A stretch of 64,000 nucleotides of DNA from Actinomadura xylanilytica (lineage in GTDB: Bacteria > Actinomycetota > Actinomycetes > Streptosporangiales > Streptosporangiaceae), in contig NZ_JASNWE010000001.1 in the NCBI RefSeq assembly GCF_030283145.1, positions 124,001-188,000 of the forward strand, written 5' to 3'. The number at the start of each line of letters is the position of its first letter. Position 1 is the first letter of the stretch. This document shows, one piece after another, positions 59,058 to 64,000 of this stretch. Under the pieces are notes generated by a model. That model saw only the letters and a list, made by a program, of their open reading frames with translations, was not told the DNA's origin and searched no databases. A program made the position numbers and the translations under genes.

Positions 59058-60857
59058 TTGATCGGGAAGGTGTTGCGGGGCGTCCGAGTGCAGGGGCTCG
59101 TCCGCTACCTGTACGGGCCCGGGGACACCGGCGAGCACCGCGATCCGCACATCGTTGCGGGGTTCTGGACCCCTGCAGAGCTGGAGCCTGCCCTGCTGGA
59201 GGACGGTCGGCGGGACTTCCGCAGGCTGGACGGGCTGCTGAGTCAGCCATTGGCGTTGCTCGGAGACCGGAACTACCGCAAGCCCGTCTGGCATCTACCG
59301 GTGCGCGCCGCACCCGAGGACCCGATCCTGACCGATGGCCAGTGGGCCGAGATCGCGCGGGAGATCATGGCGCGAACCGGCCTGGCCGCCGACGGAGACG
59401 ACGACGCCGTCCGGTGGATCGCGGTCCGCCACGCCGACGACCACATCCACGTCGTAGCCACGCTCGCCCGCACCGACGGTGTCCGCCCGGAGATTTGGAA
59501 CGACGGCTATCGGGTCCGTGACGCCTGCCGCGCGGTCGAGGAGCGGTACGGGCTTCGGCGGACGGCGCCGGCCGACCGGACGGCGGCCCGGCGCCCCAAG
59601 CGTGGGGAGAACGAGAAGGCCCACCGGTACGGGCGGGACGAAGCACCGCGGACGATCCTTCGGCGCCACGTCCAGACCGCAGCCGCCGGTGCTCGGACCG
59701 AGGAAGGGTTCTTCACCGGCCTCAAAGCGGAAGGGGCCCTGGTCCGCCGGCGCTACAGCTCGCATGATCCGTCCGAGGTCACCGGTTACGCCGTCGCGCT
59801 GGCGGACGACCTGAACCCTGCCGGGGAGCCGGTCTGGTTCGGCGGCGGGAACCTCGCGGCCGATCTCACCTTGCCGAAACTGCGTCGCCGGTGGGCCCCG
59901 CCATCCACGCATAGCTCCAGCAGCCGTCCGGTTTCTGGACGGCACTTGTCCGGCACGTCCGCTCGCGCGTATCTGCGGACGGTCGTCCGGGAGGCGGCGG
60001 ACGGGTCACGGACGGCGGACGAGTTTCTCGGACGGCTGGAAGCGGCAGGCATCCTGGTCCGCCGTCGCTTCAGCCACATCGATCCCGAACAGCTCACCGG
60101 CTACGCCGTCGCGCTGCCCGACCAGCCCGAGTCCGACCACACTGCCCTCTGGTACGGCGGAGGCCGCCTGGCCCCCAACCTCACACTGCCCCGACTTCAC
60201 CAACGCTGGAACACCGACCCGTCCAGCACAAGCGAAGCAGACCTTACCTCCGAGGAACGCCAAGCGTTCTACGACGACGCCGCCCGCGCGGCCTCGTTCG
60301 CCACCGCGCAGATCCGCCGCCACACGGTGACCGACCCGCACGCCGCCCAAGACGCCTGCTGGGCCGCATCCGACCTCCTGCACGTCGCAGCCAAAGCGAC
60401 CGGCAATCCGCATCTGCGACGCGCCGCCGACGCCTACGACCGCGCCGCCCGCGCCCCCTACGGCCGCACTCCCCAGCCCACCCCCGCCGGGAACGGCTTG
60501 CGCACCAGCGCCAGGCTCCTGGCCATCGCCGGACGCATCACCACCCCCGCCACCGCGGCGACCATGGTCCTTGTCACCACCCTGATCACCCTGCTCGAAA
60601 CCATCGCCCAACACCACGCCACCCACCAACGACAACCACAACAAGCCGCCACCCGCACAGCCGCCCGTCACCTGAGCGACCTCACCCAGGCCCCGGCGGG
60701 CACCCCAACCTGGCTCTCCAACCCCGCACAGGCCCCCAGCCCGATGCAGCTCGCGATGGCGGACTTCCCGGCCCCATGGGCCCCCGCGCACACGACCAGC
60801 ACTGCGCGGACAACAGGCCCCAAACCCGGCACAGCGCCAAGGCGTAAGCCCGGCTGA
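59058..60857 (+). CDS. Relaxase/mobilisation nuclease (MobA/VirD2-like)
   Basis: A 599-residue relaxase. The N-terminal domain starts MIGKVLRGVRVQGLVRYLYG with the MOB family pattern and carries the three-His metal motif in HADDHIHVVATLAR (about residues 125-138). The middle and C-terminal parts have two related segments of the type GYAVALxxD and SHDPSEVTGYAVALADD. A hydrophobic stretch (MVLVTTLITLLETI) lies near the C-terminus. The TTG at 59058 gives the family N-terminus; an ATG at 59016 is in frame. It would nick oriT and lead DNA transfer when a conjugation apparatus is supplied in trans. Confidence 0.85.
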   Translation: MIGKVLRGVRVQGLVRYLYGPGDTGEHRDPHIVAGFWTPAELEPALLEDGRRDFRRLDGLLSQPLALLGDRNYRKPVWHLPVRAAPEDPILTDGQWAEIAREIMARTGLAADGDDDAVRWIAVRHADDHIHVVATLARTDGVRPEIWNDGYRVRDACRAVEERYGLRRTAPADRTAARRPKRGENEKAHRYGRDEAPRTILRRHVQTAAAGARTEEGFFTGLKAEGALVRRRYSSHDPSEVTGYAVALADDLNPAGEPVWFGGGNLAADLTLPKLRRRWAPPSTHSSSSRPVSGRHLSGTSARAYLRTVVREAADGSRTADEFLGRLEAAGILVRRRFSHIDPEQLTGYAVALPDQPESDHTALWYGGGRLAPNLTLPRLHQRWNTDPSSTSEADLTSEERQAFYDDAARAASFATAQIRRHTVTDPHAAQDACWAASDLLHVAAKATGNPHLRRAADAYDRAARAPYGRTPQPTPAGNGLRTSARLLAIAGRITTPATAATMVLVTTLITLLETIAQHHATHQRQPQQAATRTAARHLSDLTQAPAGTPTWLSNPAQAPSPMQLAMADFPAPWAPAHTTSTARTTGPKPGTAPRRKPG

Positions 60858-61124
60858 GCAACCGCTCCATCGCCAGCACATTCGGACGTCGACCACTCCG
60901 AAGAACCGACGGCCACCCATCAAGGATCTGGGCCGCGTTGCCCCCCCGGTAGCAGCCTCGTGGCTCGCTGAGCTTCACATCCTCACAAGATGAGGCGTCC
61001 ACCAGGCGCGTCCACTGAACGACTCTCATCCATCAACTAAAGTTTGTGGTCCGGCATTGTGTTGCCCGGCCGAGGGCACCTATCGGCGTGAGCAGCCGTA
61101 TCTCAGAGAATCGGGTGGACGAGC
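60858..61124. other. Intergenic region between relaxase and XRE gene
   Basis: There is no gene here. It holds the promoter of the XRE gene (AT-richer from about 61020). I see no further element. Confidence 0.35.
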
Positions 61125-61580
61125 ATGACATCGATTGCAGAGGTCCCGCCCTCCGCCGCACTGGCGGACAAGGTCGAATGGCTGATCCAGAACATGTGGC
61201 CAGCCGGCGCCCCCGCAGCACGCAGCAACCTGGAGGCCGCAGCCGCCATCGCCGACACCACCGGCGAGGACATCTCCTCCACCACCATCTGGAAACTCCG
61301 CACCGGCCGCCAGGACAACCCCCAGATGAAGACCCTCACCGCCCTGGCCACCTTCTTCCACATCCCCTTCGGCTATTTCGGCTTCCCCACCGAAGCCACC
61401 CCGATCGAAGAAGACCTGACCTTCACGGCCCTACGCCACCACGTCCAGAACGGGACCGTCCGCCACGACGTACTGCGAGCCCTCCTCGACCTCACCCCAC
61501 ACACCCGCGCCATCGTCGACGAGATGATCCTCTCTGCCGCCCGATCCGACCAGGCACCTCGCACCCCACCTGGCGACTGA
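61125..61580 (+). CDS. XRE-family HTH regulator next to the CRISPR array
   Basis: A 151-residue protein with a central HTH of the Cro/C1 type (AAAAIADTTGEDISSTTIWKLRTGRQDNPQMKTLTALATFF, about residues 38-80) and a helical C-terminal extension. Such short XRE proteins are common in actinobacterial mobile DNA and often control a neighbouring toxin, membrane protein or mobility gene. It is the last gene before the array, in the same direction, 129 bp from the first repeat, so it could influence array transcription. This is inference. Confidence 0.85.
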   Translation: MTSIAEVPPSAALADKVEWLIQNMWPAGAPAARSNLEAAAAIADTTGEDISSTTIWKLRTGRQDNPQMKTLTALATFFHIPFGYFGFPTEATPIEEDLTFTALRHHVQNGTVRHDVLRALLDLTPHTRAIVDEMILSAARSDQAPRTPPGD

Positions 61581-61708
61581 GACATCCATATATCCGCCAC
61601 CAACAAAACCACCCGAGCACGTAGGCTCAACCCGTGCCACACCACCACGAACCAATCCGGCCAGGTCTCAAAACGGTAACGCACCTCTAAAGCTGCAGGT
61701 CGCGAAGT
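61581..61708 (+). promoter_or_regulatory. Probable CRISPR leader
   Basis: The 128 bp between the XRE stop and the first repeat are AT-richer than the array and end in AAAGCTGCAGGTCGCGAAGT. The most degenerate repeats lie at the far (right) end of the array, which places the leader and the promoter for the precursor crRNA on this side. Confidence 0.65.
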
Positions 61709-63932
61709 GTTCTCCCCGCGCGAGCGGGGGTGGTCCGTTCTACGAGTCGGCGGTGCTCGGGGCTGACCCGTTCTCCCCGCGCGAGCGGGGGTGGTCCCCG
61801 TGGGAGAACTTGGCCGGGTCGTTGAAGGCGGTTCTCCCCGCGCGAGCGGGGGTGGTCCGAAGGACCACGCCGCTCGCGCGTGGCGGCTACGGTTCTCCCC
61901 GCGCGAGCGGGGGTGGTCCGAGAAAGGGCATGTCGTGGGTCTCATCATCTTCGTTCTCCCCGCGCGAGCGGGGGTGGTCCGTACGGGGACATTGTCAGGC
62001 GAATGGAGGCGGAGTTCTCCCCGCGCGAGCGGGGGTGGTCCGATGATCCCGGACATGATGTCCTGTGAGGCCACGTTCTCCCCGCGCGAGCGGGGGTGGT
62101 CCGTCCACCAACATGTTGTAGAACTCCGTGAGAACGTTCTCCCCGCGCGAGCGGGGGTGGTCCGGTCGGCGCCGAGTCGCTCGGCGAGACGGCCGGGTTC
62201 TCCCCGCGCGAGCGGGGGTGGTCCGCTGGGCGCCGGGACGGGACGGTCAACGCCCGGGTTCTCCCCGCGCGAGCGGGGGTGGTCCGTCGGCGTCCGCGAT
62301 CGCCTTCGGGACCGGGCCGTTCTCCCCGCGCGAGCGGGGGTGGTCCGCGGCGGGGACCGACCTGGTGCCGGTCCGCGCCGTTCTCCCCGCGCGAGCGGGG
62401 GTGGTCCGCGCGCAGGCGCGCGCGAGGCTAGCGGAGCGTCGTTCTCCCCGCGCGAGCGGGGGTGGTCCGGCTGTGGCGCGGTCGAAGGGTGAAGAGGGCA
62501 TGTTCTCCCCGCGCGAGCGGGGGTGGTCCGTGGATATCGAGGGGCCATAGCTCAGTTGGCAGGTTCTCCCCGCGCGAGCGGGGGTGGTCCGCCTTGTTTG
62601 CGGCGGCGGCCTTCGCGCCGCCCGTTCTCCCCGCGCGAGCGGGGGTGGTCCGCTCACGATGCGCACGTCCACGGTCATGTCGTTGTTCTCCCCGCGCGAG
62701 CGGGGGTGGTCCGACCGAGCAGCAGGCCGGCGTGGACGAAGAGGAGTTCTCCCCGCGCGAGCGGGGGTGGTCCGATCACCTGCGAGGCGGACCAGACACC
62801 GTTCGCGTTCTCCCCGCGCGAGCGGGGGTGGTCCGCGGCAGGCCGTCGCCTACGAGGTGCTCAGGTCGTTCTCCCCGCGCGAGCGGGGGTGGTCCGGATG
62901 TGCTCGCGGCGCAGCGCGCGGCGGTCGAGTTCTCCCCGCGCGAGCGGGGGTGGTCCGCCCCACCTGACCGTCCTGAGAGCCGTCCTCATGTTCTCCCCGC
63001 GCGAGCGGGGGTGGTCCGGGAGCAACTGATCATGGGTGGGTTCCTCGACCGTTCTCCCCGCGCGAGCGGGGGTGGTCCGGCCGAGGAGACGGCGTTTAGC
63101 AACACGAGGTAGTTCTCCCCGCGCGAGCGGGGGTGGTCCGTTCGGGCATCCCCGGCGGGATGGGCGCTCCTGGTTCTCCCCGCGCGAGCGGGGGTGGTCC
63201 GACGCGGCGCCCGCGCACGGGGACGATGCCGCGGTTCTCCCCGCGCGAGCGGGGGTGGTCCGGCACTGGATCGCCTGGAGGACTGCGGGTTAGGGTTCTC
63301 CCCGCGCGAGCGGGGGTGGTCCGAGTTCATCCGCGCGCACGGCACTCTCTACCTCGTTCTCCCCGCGCGAGCGGAGGTGGTCCGCTCGGGCAGGAACACG
63401 AGATTCGGCCGTTCCCATTCTCCCCGCGCGAGCGGGGGTGGTCCGTGGCGTTCGTTGGCGGACTCGTCGTTCTCGCCGTTCTCCCCGCGCGAGCGGGGGT
63501 GGTCCGCTAGTGCTCCCGGATCTGCCCGAGCTGGAGGAGTTCTCCCCGCGCGAGCGGGGGTGGTCCGGTCATCCGGGGCACGGTGGACCGGACCCGGGAG
63601 TTCTCCCCGCGCGAGCGGGGGTGGTCCGAGGCGCGCGCAGGAATGCGAGAGCGTTTCGCGGTTCTCCCCGCGCGAGCGGGGGTGGTCCGGCGCGCGGGGA
63701 GGACCCGCCCTCCTACCGCCGGTTCTCCCCGCGCGAGCGGGGGTGGTCCGCGTAGCGATCACCGGAGGTGCAGGGCGTGGTGTTCTCCCCGCGCGAGCGG
63801 GGGTGGTCCGGGTAGGGAGTGTGGCGCGGGTCGTGTTCTCGGGTTCTCCCCACGCGAGCGGGGGTGGTCCGGGCCGTCGGAGTGCCACCCCGGAGCGGCT
63901 CCAGTTCTCCCCGCGCGAGCGGGGGCGGTCCG
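61709..63932 (+). CRISPR. Type I-E CRISPR array, 37 repeats and 36 spacers
   Basis: There are 37 copies of a 29-bp repeat beginning GTTCTCCCCGCGCGAGC and ending GGGGGTGGTCCG, with a stem of CCCCGC and GCGGGG. The period is 61 bp throughout, giving 32-nt spacers, except for one 31-nt spacer at 63751-63781. Variant repeats are at 63356 (GGAGG), 63417 (first base A), 63843 (CCCCA) and 63904 (GGGGGC), all at the right end, so the left end is the leader side. The repeat sequence and spacer length fit type I-E of actinobacteria. Cas genes are not in the window. Confidence 0.97.
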
Positions 63933-64000
63933 CTCTTCATTTTGGGTCTCTAGGAAAGGGACCGTTAGCGCCAGCCGACTGTGCTGAACGGGACACCCCG

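Noticed and set aside
61700..63990. Long open frames on both strands with repeating Ser-Pro-Arg-Ala-Ser-Gly and similar peptides
   Set aside because: They are translations of the CRISPR repeats with period 61; no start signals or real protein character.

Overview
The window is very GC-rich DNA from an actinobacterium. It has a high third-position GC bias, many GTG starts, overlapping GTGA/ATGA gene junctions and actinobacterial gene families. Homologue order and the I-E CRISPR repeat type fit a soil actinomycete of the Streptosporangiales/Thermomonosporaceae (Actinomadura-like) kind; that placement is an inference.

Region 1 (1-22.6 kb) is dominated by acyl-CoA and steroid-ring catabolism. 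Two SDRs, echA20, ipdA, ipdB and ipdC (1-5.0 kb), and OYE-like reductase, fadA6, kstR2, ipdF and fadE30 (17.6-22.6 kb), reproduce in blocks the order of the mycobacterial KstR2 regulon, which degrades the last two steroid rings (HIP). Two nearly identical 14-bp operator-like sites lie at 1409-1422 and 22556-22569. Between the blocks sit a TetR/redoxin pair with a strong operator, an MFS transporter, an aldo-keto reductase, a ribbon-helix-helix/Clp-N protein, and a GntR-controlled cluster of CoA transferases, acyl-CoA dehydrogenases, an enoyl-CoA hydratase and a MaoC-like hydratase.

Region 2 (22.6-43.1 kb) is mixed housekeeping and accessory DNA. It holds two wall-polymer glycosyltransferases, a CHAP-domain cell-wall hydrolase behind a c-di-AMP (ydaO) riboswitch, an ANTAR-PAS-PP2C phosphatase, a FadD3-like ligase next to a MaoC remnant, the replicative DNA polymerase dnaE, a TetR gene with its operator, a nucleotidyltransferase, an HxlR regulator with an esterase, a secreted protein, and an ECF sigma factor with a membrane partner.

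Region 3 (43.1-48.4 kb) is a zone of gene decay between intact SDR and AraC genes. It has remnants of a thioesterase, an SDR and a SnoaL-like protein, and a mosaic pseudogene joining pieces of an HsaA-like monooxygenase, an F420-dependent LLM oxidoreductase and an HsaC/BphC-like extradiol dioxygenase.

Region 4 (50.0 kb to the end) looks like an old genomic island beginning at tRNA-Pro(GGG). A tyrosine integrase has been broken by a stop codon and a 7-bp duplication. It is followed by a LuxR/S9 peptidase/MFS cassette, lower-GC DNA, a MobC/relaxase mobilisation module, an XRE-family regulator and a type I-E CRISPR array of 37 repeats and 36 spacers. No cas gene is in the window. One spacer carries the first 22 nt of a tRNA-Ala-like sequence.
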